Below, piece after piece: positions 34,236 to 47,000 of a stretch of DNA of 64,000 nt. Position numbers and translations under genes: made by a program. The notes below the pieces were generated by a model. That model saw only the letters and a list, made by a program, of their open reading frames with translations. It made no database searches and had not been told where the DNA came from. The stretch is from assembly GCA_018343915.1 (NCBI GenBank), contig JABRWF010000002.1, positions 1,550,001-1,614,000 of the forward strand, in the 5' to 3' direction. The stretch comes from Agroathelia rolfsii (lineage: Eukaryota > Basidiomycota > Agaricomycetes > Amylocorticiales > Amylocorticiaceae). Numbering within the stretch: the first letter of the stretch is position 1; each line of letters starts with the position of its first letter.

Positions 34236-34663
34236 TGGACCGACTGGAGTCAGTGCAACAGTGCCAGCGGGCCTATTGATCCGCCTCCAACGCCCCAGGC
34301 ACATGAATGGTAAACAAGACAAAAACAATGTATCATATAAGTGGAAATAAAATATAAGTCAAGGATGTTCCCTGGGCAGATGTGGATCAGATAGATGTTA
34401 GGGTTGGTATGATGCAAGGGGGGGTTGTAACGCAAAGAGGTTGTAATAAAGCAACGGGGATCCGAGCATCAAAAAGCACGTGGTTATTTACACCGTTGAC
34501 GCCACTTGCTGTCAACTTGACAAAAGACGACGTTGCGATTTCTCCGCGAATAGTAATATCATTATGTTTACTCGTACTAGCACCGATCCTGCTTCAAACG
34601 ACCACCATCATCTGCTTTTTGACCACTCAACTAGACCTGCTCTGCCCTGAATTGCTTTGATTC
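34236..34663. promoter_or_regulatory. DUG3 upstream region
   Basis: Contains CACGTG at 34477-34482, about 185 bp before the DUG3 ATG, plus the AGM1 3' UTR. No gene is seen. Confidence 0.4.
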
Positions 34664-36417
34664 ATGTGTCGCTTTGTGATATACAAGGGAACCTCGCCAG
34701 TTCAGCTTTCTCATGTATGTCTTAATTCTGTTGAAATGAGTCACACCTCGTCTTACACTGTCTCTTATAGCTTTTGACGAGGCCATGCCACTCTATTATC
34801 AATCAGGTTTACTGAATCAGCTATACTATGAAAGTAACATATCTTAATCGTTCTTGTATCCCAGGCATTCGATTCTCGTCTGCGTTTAGACCGCAGGCGT
34901 CCAATAAATGGTGACGGCTTCGGAGTTGGTATGTGGGGGTTTGGTCGTCCGAGTCATTCTAGCTCACGGATCATTACGATAGGATGGTATGACCGCATTC
35001 ACGATGAAGAGCTTGGTTGCCAGCCATGCATCTTCACCTCGGTAACACCGGTATGCCCCACCCTTTCTCTTTTCTTCCTCTGCGGTCTCATTCGTGTGCT
35101 TTAGGCATGGAATAATGGTATGACGTTACTACGTAATTCACCGTCGAACCAAAAGTTGAACCGAGCTTCTTCCATATAGTCAACTTGACTCGTTTGGCCG
35201 AGAAAACTAAATCACCCTTAGTCTTGTGAGCACATGATGCGTCCTCCGGTTAAAGTATGGTTAATATCTGACATGATCGCCCAGTGCGCATGTACGTGCT
35301 ACCACTGCTGGCTCTCTATCCGAGGATAATTGCCACCCATTTGCGCATGGGAAGCTTATGGTACACCCCCCTTTTCATCCTCGGATCAAGACATGAGCTG
35401 ATGAATATACTATAGTGGATGCACAATGGCGGAATTGCGGATTTCCACCTCATCAAGCGAAGGCTACAACGTGACCTGAGTGATGAAATATTCAACGTTG
35501 TCAATGGAAACACCGGTATGTTTTCTCGTAGAACCTAGGCTCTAGACTCTCCCTCATATATTGATCCTTACAGATTCAGAATGGGCATTCGCCCTTTTCC
35601 TGTCTAAGGTATCCATCTACTACCTCTCTTCATCAAGAATCCACTATTTATTTGCCGTACAGCTCCCTGATGTGAACGCGTGCTCCTTCTCTCCTGATAT
35701 CTTACGCAATGCAATGCTTCAAACCATTGCTGCACTGAATCAATTTGCCGCTGAGGCCGGCATAACAGAGGTTAGCCTCAAATTTCTCTATTTTGAACAC
35801 CCATTCTTGACATTCCTATTATGAATCTCCCAGCCAAGTCTCATGAACTTCTGTGTCACGGACGGTGAAAGTGTCGTTGCTACACGATATATTTCTTCCA
35901 AAGTTGATGAGGCTGCATCTCTAGTAAGATAATGATTATACATGCTCTGTCGAAGTTTACTTATTTTCGTCCAGTGGTTCTCGTCGGGAACCAACTTCAG
36001 TGAATACGCAAAAGGTGGGCATTACAAAATGTCTAAGTGTGACAAGCGGGAAAATATCATAATGGTAGGCCTTCTCCCTCAAGAAGCATCACAACTTACA
36101 ATATCTCATACATCTTTTCTCTCTCTCAAACAGATCGCAAGTGAACCCCTGACTTTTGAGAAAGGTAAGCACACGTCTACCCAATCAACCAGTACAGATA
36201 ACTAACTCAAGCCACCATCATAGCCGACTGGATGGAAATACGCACGAACCATATGGTCGTCATCACACCCAAGATGAATCTCCTCCAAATCCCGATCATT
36301 GACGAGTTCTATGTCACGCCTTCCGATCCAGCCGCATTGAACCGCGGGACGAGTTTCGCCGCCGCCAGAGGCTTGCTGAGCCCTGTTAGCGGCATGCATA
36401 ACCATCGTCTTGTTTGA
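34664..36417 (+). CDS. DUG3: DUG3-type class II glutamine amidotransferase domain protein
   Basis: Start MCRFVIYKGTSPVQLSH puts Cys2 at the N-terminus after Met removal, as required for an Ntn/GATase-II nucleophile. Joined exons give LLTRPCHSIINQAFDSRLRL, RRPINGDGFGVGWYD, VTPAWNN, FAHVRATTAGSLSEDNCHPF and GKLMWMHNGGIADF. Further exons read NGNTDSEWAFALFLSKL and EPLTFEKADWMEIRTNHMVV. The order and motifs match yeast Dug3 and relatives. Dug3 forms the Dug2-Dug3 complex that cuts the gamma-glutamyl bond of glutathione in the cytosol. There are about ten small exons. The tail ends MHNHRLV. Confidence 0.92.
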
Positions 36418-36960
36418 TCTACCCGTTTGTCTGTCTGCCACTGCTATTCCTTAATTGTTCGTGATGTTGTAAATAGTTACTTTGTAGGCTGCTGTTCTTC
36501 TCAATACCTCGTTTTATAGATTCGTATACCCTAGGAATAATTTTAATATAAGATTGTTGGATACTTTTTGGAATTATCATGCAAACAGATAACCAAGCAC
36601 TACTACTCAAAGAATTATTCGATTGCCTTCCCATATATACATACCAAGATCAAACAAGCCATAACACAAGGGACTTGATTAATCAATCCTGCGACTCGAT
36701 TGGTCAAGTGAGATAAATAGTAAAGATAAGAGGCTCCAAATGAATTCTCGAGAAAAAAAGGTCTGGGATATACAGTATATACTTGATCGTCGTCGTCCAT
36801 TGCTGCTAGAGTAGCAAACTTTATACAGTGATATATCTCTGTCGTTACTAACTTCTCTCTCCCTCTCTCTACCTTGGACAGTGCCATGATATAAGCCCTC
36901 TGCGACATGTATTTTTAACACACGCCCGCACACACTGCAATGGCTCGCCAACCACGACGC
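36418..36960. other. Convergent 3' region
   Basis: Gap between the DUG3 stop and the TPD3 stop. AT-rich, with a CT-rich stretch near 36850-36875. No gene is supported; short open frames on the minus strand have no family features. Confidence 0.4.
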
Positions 36961-39145
36961 TTATAGAGCCGTTGCAGTATGCTGCAGCGCACGCGTAGCA
37001 TAGAACCGCACATCGGCATCGGCATCGTTCTTCTGCCGTTCCAACGTGGGTGCCACCTTGGATTTTATCAGCTCGCGACCATTGGGTGTAGTGCCAAAGC
37101 TCTGGGCGAACACTTCAAGTGCCTTGGAGACGTTGAAACGGATGTTCGGGATGGGGTCGTTTGCGAGAGCGAGCAGGGGGTCGAGGATGTCCGATGCGAT
37201 AATATCGACCGACAACGAGGGTGAGATGATCTGTGAAACAGGCCGATTGTCAACTTGAAATATAGTGCTGAGGGGGAAAAAGAGACGGGGCCTACCGCAA
37301 TGGCTTGCACGGTCGTCATCCGGTACAAGTAGTTGGGATGTTGGCCCATACCCATGATTTTGGGAACAATGGCAACCTGTGCCCACTCGACGCCGAAAAC
37401 TTCCGTCAGCTTCCTTAGGTTCACCGTTGCAGACTCGCGGATGCTGTAGACGGTGTCACCTAGCCATGACATGCAAAGATTTCCAAGTTGCTCGTCGAAG
37501 AATGGCTTGCCGAGCTGCTTGGCCAAGAATGGAATGTATTCTATAATGGCCTGACGCACACGCCATGACTTATCTTCTGCTAACTCGACGATCGCAGGCA
37601 GAAGGCTTTCGGACAGAAGGTTGATGCCGATGACTAAAAACGCTCCGTTAAAAATATTACTCAATGGCTTAGGGTCAAAATAGGGGTTTACCTTCGTTGA
37701 CAACCTCGAGCTTGCTGATGATGTTCAAACGAACTTCAGGGAATTCATCTTTGAGCAAGTGAAGGAACAGGGGAAGAAGATGTTCGATGGTTGCGTCTTT
37801 GCCCAGTAAAGGCGTAAGACCTGTGATCTGATTTGCCAATGCAGCTCGGACATGTTGAGATGTGTCTTGGGAAAGATCGCGGACACATGGTACAATGCGT
37901 GCGAGAACGACCTCGCGATCGAGTAATTTAGAGAACCCTTACATAAATCAGCAAAATTGAAATATTTATGATTCATGTAAATGAATTACCTGGAATCTGC
38001 GTAGATGCCGCAGTCCTCACTTCGGCTTCGTTGTCCTTTAGCAGCTGTACGTACTGGCCAATGAGTTCTTCGCGAACGATCTCCTGGCCTACAGATTCGG
38101 CGAGCTAGATATAGAGGATCAATGAAGCGTCACGTCGGAGGACAATGCAGCTACCTCATTGAAATGGTTCGCCGCCATGTATCGCACTCGCCAGCTCTTA
38201 TCGGCAATGCTTTGACGAATGGGCTTCAGTAGTTGCTCAGCAACCTCTTGGGGCGATAGTTGTTGTGCAATAGTTATCAGATCCTCAATAGTAAGAAGGC
38301 GGACAGAGTCTTGATCGTCGCCTTGGAGCCTGCGGTAGATAGGTAATCCATCAGCAATGACGTGGGGTTTCGCCATATTCTTGATGAGTGGCTAGAGACA
38401 ATCGAAAAAAATGTAAGGATTTATTTCTTCAGTCGTAAGAGAATGAGCTCGAACCCCCAGCCACTTGGCGGCTGCACGTCGCACCATGGGCGTATCATCA
38501 GAGCCCAATGCAGCAAAGCCCTTGCGAAGTTCATCTTGGATAGGGCCGGACACTTTGGAGTATACTGGAGGGTAGAGAGCAGCAGATGATGTACGCGAGG
38601 TAAACCATTCGCCCTGCGATAGACGCTTTACAAGTGGGATATAGAATTCTTCTATCTGTGCCTGCGAAAGCACAGCAGATATTTTACTGATCGACTCTGC
38701 AGCCTAAATACGGTAGTTGAAGCATTACGTATAAATGTCTGTAATGAATCCTACCTTATCTCTGACCAGAGTTTCATCTACAGCAGAGAGATTCTCTAAG
38801 GGACCCAGCAGCAGCTGGGCATACTGGGGCCCGCCAATGTATTGATGGAAGTCATTGCCCAATTCTTCAGCTAACGCGAGCAAAACCTCGTCTTCGTCGT
38901 CAATCGAGTCCTGCAGGAATGGAACGAGCTCATCACGCGCGCGATCGGGACCGAGTGCGAGAGCAATTGTGGGGATGCTGTGGATGGCGTTCAGCCTGAG
39001 CTGCACATCGTCAGAGCGCAGCTCATCCATCAGGATGGCAATCGGCGCGATCTGGCCAGTTCACGAGGGAGAACAGGTCAGTTACTGGGCACGACTATCT
39101 GTGCTGGATGTGAATAACCTCCTCGTTTGAGAAACTTGGATCCAT
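36961..39145 (-). CDS. TPD3: Protein phosphatase 2A scaffold (A) subunit, HEAT-repeat protein
   Basis: A first exon of nine codons (MDPSFSNEE, start at 39145) is spliced to [20 protein letters not shown], the standard PP2A-A opening. HEAT repeats continue through all exons: [116 protein letters not shown] and [19 protein letters not shown]. The end is [15 protein letters not shown] and stop. The scaffold carries the catalytic C subunit and the exchangeable B subunits. The length and the repeat spacing of about 39 residues fit the 15-repeat family. Confidence 0.94.
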
Positions 39146-39536
39146 GGCACAGGGTTGGGCAGAGGGGCACTGGTGGCGGCGGGATGCTGATAAGTCGATC
39201 GAATAAGTGATTTAAGGAAATAGACGAACATTCTAATGTCGAGATCGCTGAAAGTAGTATGTGGCGGTAGGGAAGTTGGTCGGTGGATGTGGTAGAGGAA
39301 AGTGAAGAAGTGAAGCCAGATAATGTGCCATTGGCGGCCAGGGCCAGGCGCGTTCCGCACCATAACTGGCCACAACACCGTCATTTCCTTCAACAACGTC
39401 GGCATTCTACTAGTACTTTCTTTTACTAGTTTCACACTATCAGAGTGTCATTACATAGTCTCTCAGGCCCTAACCAGCACCTAGAAACGGTCTTTTGTTC
39501 TATCCACAACGCCCTTCTTGCCGAAAATACACATCC
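39146..39536. promoter_or_regulatory. Divergent promoter of TPD3 and the USP-like gene
   Basis: 391 bp between the two start codons. No clear TATA box or other recognisable element. Confidence 0.4.
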
Positions 39537-40853
39537 ATGTCTGAATCGTCTGATTTATGGCGGGCATTCGATACTCCAGACGGCTCTTGTAGCTGCGTTG
39601 CCAGCGTGATTTATGCCTTGTATCATATCCCTCCTTTCCGAGACGTGCGTACACTACACCTTTGTATTCTATATCACAATTGATATTTTTGCTCTGTTCG
39701 AAGGTAGTCATTAGACTAGGCGCCAAAGAGAGAGATAAGAAGAGCTCGGATAAATACCTAACCAGTGCCCTTGGCCGCTTGTTTAGTGCAATAGAGGTTG
39801 GTATTCCAGCAGGTACTCTCGCCGACCAAACTTTTGGGAGATGAATCCACTAAAATGGTGAACCAGAATCATCTGATGTCTTTACTGCGCTGGAGAAGCA
39901 TAAGCACGATCCTAAGAAGTTGCTACATCCACGACAGGCTAGCAAGATCCTGCAGGATGTCCTATCGCAAGAGTCTCAGGTATGCGCCTTGTGACCTGCC
40001 TTGTTCCGTATCCTTACGTCACTGGTCTGATTAGGACACCCGTTTTGAAGGGTACACGAAGCTGCTCTTTTCAGGAGAAGCCGTTGCGTCTGTGGAGCGC
40101 TTGAGTGATGCAAAGAAGCGCTTACGTCCCTTGAAATTTCATGGTGAGCAACTGCCATCTCTGGCGGGAATACATTTGCTGATGAATGCATCAAGAACTC
40201 GAGCTTGGTGTTCGTGATATGCATACACTGGAGGAGTCTTTCCGCGCCTATGTTGCATCTGAGCTTGTCGAAAGCTACACGGATGAAAATGGGCAAACTT
40301 ATCGCGCCAGATGTCGAACAACGTTCAAGCATTTTCCTCCAGTTTTGCATATCGCCCTAAGGCGTGCAGAATACGACCATCGGCCGCAGCGTTTCGTCCA
40401 GGCCAGTACTGCCTTGTGCTAACCTCTTTTTAGGTATTGATTATACCTTATTATTAGATCAGTGATACTCTACAATACCCTCTTACATTGGATGTGGCGC
40501 CATATTTTAGTACGCATGGCGAACGAAGCAAGCTACATTTGTACGATCTACATGCCGTATTCGTGGTCGAGAATTCGGGACTTTCTGTGCATCATAAAGT
40601 GTATGCCAGAACATCTCTAGATAGGTCATCTTGGAGAGTCTTTGATAACGGGAATATTTGGGATGCCAGCGAAAAAGAAGTTCTTGATCAAGAGAATCTT
40701 TCTACTTGCTCTCTTTTATATGTACAAAGAGCACGCCCCTTTCGGCCACCATCCTTTGGCCAAGGATCTCAACTCATGCAATATGCTGGACCCATAATAC
40801 TGGTTGCATTTGTAATATTTATCAATATTCTACCATACTTTATGAACATATAA
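39537..40853 (+). CDS. USP7-like protein with degenerate catalytic box and C-terminal membrane anchor
   Basis: Exons as read: 39537-39644, 39704-39812, 39867-39979, 40035-40143, 40196-40401, 40458-40853, about 346 residues. The whole length follows a USP7-type catalytic domain: CVASVIYALYHIPPFRDVVI, LGRLFSAIEV, YTKLLFSGEAVAS, LEESFRAYVASELVESY, FKHFPPVLHIALRR, ISDTLQYPLTLDVAPYF, YDLHAVFVVENSG and WRVFDNGNIWDA. In the Cys box the best alignment puts Ser19 at the nucleophile (GSCSC, with Cys18 and Cys20 beside it), Ala for the conserved Asn and Tyr for Gln. The HDVQEL segment is also lost. His (SVHHKVYAR) and Asp (FDNG) remain. A hydrophobic C-terminus (YAGPIILVAFVIFINILPYF) suggests a tail anchor. 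TRAF and Ubl domains are absent. The fifth intron may use a GC donor (CAG/GCCAGT). Confidence 0.75.
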
Positions 40854-42630
40854 CCAAATCCTTTGATTCTACGGATTGTACAATTATCACGAATATCGAT
40901 TGACTTACCGAGACAAGACGACTAAATACAATAATGAACAACTTATTGATGTTTTCATCCAGAGGGCAGGTCAAGAAAAAACTCTTCACGAAGAAGAGAG
41001 GGGGCTCCAAAAATTATGCGGACTTGATATTAGCCGTTGTTACAGTGTAACATTAGCTAGCCGCTTGGATAGCGAGGGCAGCAAGCACCCAACGCCATCC
41101 AGCAATGCGGCAGCAAGACACACGTCTCAAACTGCGACACATTGCTAGGGACGTAGTCGACTGACGTCGAATAAACAACAAGTGCTAATGAAGCACTATG
41201 CTGAACAAGCGTCCCATGGATACAGCCGAATGCATCATCTGCATCATTGTAACATCACAAAGATGTGAGGCTGGAAGCAAAGGCCAGTCATGAAGACTAA
41301 AGGCTAGGAGCTACAGGGGTAAACATGACAGTACATCTTGTCATATACAACCTGTAGACGATAACATCTCGCTTGCCAGAAGATAGGACGACAGCTTGCG
41401 AGGCAGCGTGGATTGATAGTCTGTGGTCTATGGGACATTGACCGGGTTGGCGACAGGGCACACATACATGCACCAAGGACGCCGATACATTCATAGTTGA
41501 CCTATGCTTGCTCGGGCGTCCTAGCTGAAGCTTCCGCGACAAGTCTATCACGTGGTTTCGCTTTCGTAGTTTTGTGACAGTTCAGGTGATGTCGTCCATG
41601 AATATTCGAGACATTGATGCAACAAGTCCATTTCTGTAAAAAATGCCGCACGCACGGATGTCCAGGAAGGAACAAAGTCGACTTGCGGCGAAGCTCCGAT
41701 CCCGGTCCGATTTTGTCCGTCGTACGGCCTTGATTGCATAGAGTAGGGTAGAACAGGGACTGATTCGTAATATTTCATGGTGGCATAGGTGTCATGATGT
41801 AGTGATGTTGGCGAGAAGACGTAGCAAACGTGAACACAAGGGAATCTAAAGGCCAGAAAGCAGATTGACGAGGAAGGGGATTAAATCGCTCGTTCGGGTC
41901 GTGGCATGGCCAACCTTCGCCTCGCATGTCCATCAGGAGAATCGAGGGAACGCATGGACCCATGGAAGTATTTACTGTCTAGTACTGGCGTAACTGTCTC
42001 GGGGCATGAAAACACACCAAGACTAGGAGTAAGTGGAAGACCTCTCCTAGTCTGGGCCGAAACAGCCATGACACCTCGCGAATCGGTAGTATAGCACAAG
42101 TACGCAGCAATTTAGTGTCAACCATGACATCGTAGTACTCGAAGGTATTCTTCGTAGGCGTCATCCACCAGATCGCAGCTCCGCCACACTCTAAGAGCAT
42201 GGACATGAGGATATTCCACATACCTAAATGTAAGTGGTCCCTCATGCGACTCCAGAGCACTCTGGTCAAGGCAATCGTTCCGTTCCATTCCTGAGGCAGA
42301 ACCCGATGTAATCAGGATCTGGACCGCAACCGGTGTACCCAAGCGAGAGCAGTTTGACTGCGATGAGCATGAACAAGGCAGCAAACCTTGCTCTGTCCGA
42401 GCCATCGACCTGAGCGGAGCCTAGTCTTCCTCGTTTTGTAACTGTAAGTGCGATCGTGGGGAAGTAGACGCAAGTAAGGAGATGTTTCACTAGCAGCAGA
42501 ACAGCAGAACATCGTACATCAAGTTTAGGGCAGGTAGGATCATAACGTAATGGCGTGACATCCTCGCATACATCCACCCCACTAACATCAGTGACCCAAA
42601 TCTTCCCTCTAGTCAACACTACTGATTGAT
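40854..42630. other. Long stretch without a supported gene
   Basis: This is the longest gene-free gap in the window. On the minus strand, short open frames at about 41300-42650 include hydrophobic pieces (HLHLGMWNILMSMLLECG, VFHLLLVLVCFHAP, RFAALFMLIAVKLLSLGY). They might be exons of a degraded or unrecognised membrane-protein gene. The most 5' one (42266-42652) overlaps the first exon of the next gene on the opposite strand, and no family motif was found. A pseudogene is possible but not shown. Confidence 0.3.
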
Positions 42631-43730
42631 ATGCCTGTCCAAAGGACCCCATCCGAAGTACAACTTACTTACAAGGTGTGTGGAATGACTTGCTGGACGC
42701 TTCATTTGTGTTCTAATCGAATATAGAGCTCCTCTGTTAGCATCTTGTTGTATGGTGCAACAATTGTTTCATGGAAAGCCCCATCTCCTGGTAGTACGGA
42801 GCCGGTCGAAAGGCTGTTTGTGTCGTCAAAGGCGAGTACAGATGGCACCAAACCTGTTCGAGGCGGTGGGTTTTTCAACTTCTGTATGCAACTGGTCTCA
42901 TCGAATGATATCCGCATAGGCATTCCTGTGGTATTCCCGTGCTTCGGTGCACCAACACATCCGGACCATGCTCTCTTGGGCCAGCATGGGTTTGCGAGAA
43001 GTACGGTGTGGAACTTTGATAGTATTGTTATGGATAACGAAGCAGGGGTGTCCGTTAAGCTTTGTGAGTGCATATATTTTCAATTATTCCAGGCTAAATT
43101 ACGATATTCTGAACAATCTAACTAGCTCTAGAGCCAACGGAGTCTGTTACTTCCAAGTTCTCAAAAGCGTTCCATTTGGCCTACGTCATTACGCTCGCAG
43201 AGCATCAGATTAGCACCGACCTTCACGTCAAGAACGTTTCTAGCTCTGACGTTCTAGAATTCCAGGCGCTATTACACAATTACATTCGAGCACCAAGTCA
43301 ACAGATCGGCATCTCTTCTCTCACTGGTCTTTCTTACTACGACAAAACCGAGTCTACTGAGGAACTCAGAAACACTCCCAAATCGGAGTCAAGAGAACTG
43401 GTTGATGTGAAACGGTTCACTGATTTCGTTTATGAGAATGCTAGTGGAGATTATCAGGTACAATGGGCAGATAACAAAATTCGAGTTCGCGCTACTGGAT
43501 TCAAGGATGTTGTTGTTTGGAATCCTCACGCAGAGGCGGCAAGCAAGATTGGAGACATGGAAGAAGGCGGATGGTATGTTTGCATGACCTTGTTTTGCGA
43601 TTCCGGTTACTTAATGATAATGATCAGGGAGCGATACGTGTGTGTCGAGCCGGGCTATGTGCGGGGCTTTGTGAACCTTGCTCCTGGTGCGACTTGGGTT
43701 GGACAGCAAGTTATTTCGGTTCTGGAATAG
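42631..43730 (+). CDS. Glucose-6-phosphate 1-epimerase (aldose-1-epimerase fold)
   Basis: The first exon encodes MPVQRTPSEVQLTYK and is spliced to SSSVSILLYGATIVSWKAP. A 55-nt intron removal joins RGG to IPVVFPCFGAP. Then LGQHGFARSTVWNF supplies the family HGFAR active-site His, with EFQALLHNYIR, GDYQVQWADNKIRVRATGF, VVVWNPHAEAASKIGDM and ERYVCVEPGYVRGFVNLAPG. This is the YMR099C-type family, which interconverts alpha and beta anomers of glucose-6-phosphate. Catalytic His and Glu (CVEPG) are present. The length of about 290 residues is normal. Confidence 0.9.
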
Positions 43731-44044
43731 CAGACTCTAGAATTGGAAAATTCAAGGACCGTTGAGGATAGCAGTAGAATGAAATACAACTTGTAATAAG
43801 TACCCGGTATGCTCAATATTTGATCTCACGCCGACTTGAGGCATTGAGGCTTAGGCTGAAAAAATAGAATTCCTGGAGTAATCGAATAGCATACGCCACC
43901 GTAGCTGGTGGCTCGGTGGCGGCTGCGACGCGACTTGTTTCTTCTGGCCTGCTGGATGACTACAAACCGCGATGTACCATTTTTAAATATATAACACTGC
44001 TGCTTTGGAACATAACCGCTCATTCTGTTATTTGATACCCGAAC
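43731..44044. other. Intergenic
   Basis: Epimerase 3' UTR and REV3 promoter. No gene is seen. Confidence 0.4.
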
Positions 44045-47000
44045 ATGCCCATAACGCATACACCGAATCTACGCGTACGAATACATCAAATAGACCACGC
44101 AGTTCTCCCTGCCGGCCCACTTGATTGCACAACATTTCCCAAGGCACCTACAATACGCATTTATGGGATTTCATCTACTGGTGTCAAAACCTGCGTACAT
44201 GTTCACCAAGTTTATCCTTATTTCTTTATTGAGTACACTGGTAACATGAAACCAGAAGATGGTAAGAACGGTACAAGAATTCTAGTGGAAGAGATGTGCA
44301 TGTTAACGGGCCTTTGTTAGTGAATCGATACATATCCAGACTTAACCACTCCTTGGATCATGCCATTGCTATCTCATTAAAGCGAAACCCCCAAGCACCA
44401 AAGTCCAAGTATATCCGGTCCATTGTTCTTGTTAAGGGCGTGCACTTTTACGGGTTTCATTCGTCGTATTCGCCCTTCCTCAAGATTCTTTTGGTGGAAC
44501 CGGGCCTGATTAGTCGGGCTGTCACTCTCATGCAGTCAGGAACCGTTATGCAAACACGCTTTCGTGTATTTGAGGGACATCTCACGTACATCCTTCAGTT
44601 TATGTGTGATTTTGGACTCTATGGGTGCGGATGGATTGATTTAGACCAAGTGTGGAAACGAGGAACAACCCTTTACGACGATGATCAAGAAACTCAGGAA
44701 ACAAAAATACCTCTATCTGAAGAATTTACCTCAAGCCCCTCCCCCCATATCCGACAATCTCGAATGGAGCTAGAAATAGATGTTGTCGCGCATCAAATTC
44801 TCAATAGGCATCTACTCGCCGCCAGAGAGATACATCACACACTGCAGATTCCAGCGCCACCTTCGGGCTCTGATGGACCACTCGTTCCTAGTGTACGCGA
44901 GCTCTGGGATGATGAACGCCACAGACGCATAGATCGAGGTCTTCCCCCATCTCCGGAGCTTCCAATTGACCCCAGCGAAGGTTCTCGAGAAAAAGGTGGT
45001 GATTGGGTCATGGAGGCTCATTGGTGGGAGGAGATCATGAAGAAGATTGAAAAAGAAAGAGGGAAGGCTGTCCAAGGCAAACTTCCCCAGAAATGGGAAC
45101 GATGGGTCATGACCACTTTTGAAAGCGTTGAGGCCCTGTGGGAGGAGAAATGGAAAACATGGAAGCCAGGTGGCCGCTCTGTTACAACAGCTAGAGAAAC
45201 ATCTCTGGGAGATGAAAGGGAAAAGAATCCCTACAGCGATGCATCTGGCGCAGGCACTAAAACTCAAGGCGGTAGAGATATTGCACCATCTATCGTTGAA
45301 GTTGACACTGCTATGTTGTCTAGCCAAGAGCTTGGTCGTTTAGTCGAATTAGAAGAGACTGAATGGTCAAATGTACAAGACGAGTTTATCATAGATGATT
45401 CCAAAGTGGGCCTGAACAATGAACATCCAGTCAATTTCGAGGAACTGGAGCAGCTAGAGGGAGAAGACGAGCCGACTAGCGACAAAATCGAGGATCAAGA
45501 AGAGGAAGCGGGCTCCCCCATAGTATATCAACCGCAAGACATGTAAGTTTTTGACTTTTAATGACTGAATTCTAATTTTTGCTCATTTAGTCTTAATTAG
45601 AGATGAAAACCCATCTCTTGATCAGGAAAACACGGTTAATCAATCTCAGGGCGATTCGAGGTAAGTTGACTCACTATTATCTTTGCATCGACTGTCTTAA
45701 GCCCCGATCAGACCTACCAAGCGGAAACTTGACAAATGTAGGTCCAATCCTTCTACGTACGAGGATCGAAGCTCCGTAGACCGTCACGATGTCCAAGATG
45801 ATGACAAGACCATCCCCCTTCCTGCACAGCTGGTAAAAAGGCCGAAGATTGCCTGGCCTGACCATCTTGTAGATAACGGTGTGATCACTTCGGTTCTGCC
45901 GCAGTCAAGGTTTATGTTCGCCACGTTTATTCCAACCATGCGACGACCGACGCGATCGACGAGACCATCACGCATCCTGGCTTATTCAATAGCTCCTCCT
46001 ACGACTTCAGAATTGCTAGGTTCTATTGAGAATTACGGTGCGCAATGCAAAATATATCGAGTACCATACTATTCCAAAGAACTGGATGCGCCTAAGCGCC
46101 CTCGAGAATACGCAGGTTTATTATATCACTTGAAAGGCAGTGACGGTCTGAATAACCTCAAAGAGTGGGAAGGTTCGGATGGTCATGGGTCAATCTCTAT
46201 TCAACACTCGAAGGCGCCCAAGCTACTGGCCGATAATGCATTCGGCTGGGAATATGCTAGCATCCCTCCGAGTGTTAAACTGGCAAAGCAATGGTTAGTT
46301 ACTCCTGAAGGACGTTGCCCGTCCAAACATTCTTCGGGTCAAGCACAATCCCAGGTATGTTTGAGCTAAGGTGTTACTTGGCATTGTACCTACTAAACGC
46401 CCCTTCAAGATAAGGGGTCCTACCCAATCATCATACAAGCTCCATAGACCAACAAGCAAACCTAAGCAGACCGGTGCCCGAGCCAGGCAAAATTTGTCGA
46501 CCTTTTCCTGCGAGGTGTTTGGTAAGAAATGCCGTTGACGTACACAACGATTGGGTGACAGAAATTCCTTTAGCCCCATCACGGCCGAATCGTCTTCCAA
46601 ATCCAGAGAATGATGGAATCGTCGCTATATTCTACGCCTGGCAGGATAGGGATTATCCGGTTAGCGATGATGGATTCATTTATAACTCGGGCGTGCTTGC
46701 GCTTGAAGGGTCTGCCTTATCCAATCGCCGACTTCGCAATATACCAACTGAAATTGCCTCAAATGAGCTCGAATTGTTAAATAGGCTCGTTGATATCGTC
46801 AACGACGTCGATCCGGATATTCTGACAGGATGGAACGTTCAACTATCCAGCTGGGGGTATCTTGCTGCCAGATGCAATATCTACGGTAACTGATATAATT
46901 GGTCTTCCCCAGCTTATCCTGAAAACATTTTAGGTTTGGATTTGGCTGATGTCATATCGCGAGCACCTGGGCCACCTACCATGGTAGGCGCAGATCAATG

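Noticed and set aside
42266..42652. Minus-strand open frame of 128 codons with hydrophobic pieces as an independent gene
   Set aside because: Its start overlaps the first exon of glucose-6-phosphate 1-epimerase on the plus strand, and no family motif is visible; kept only as part of a possible decayed gene.
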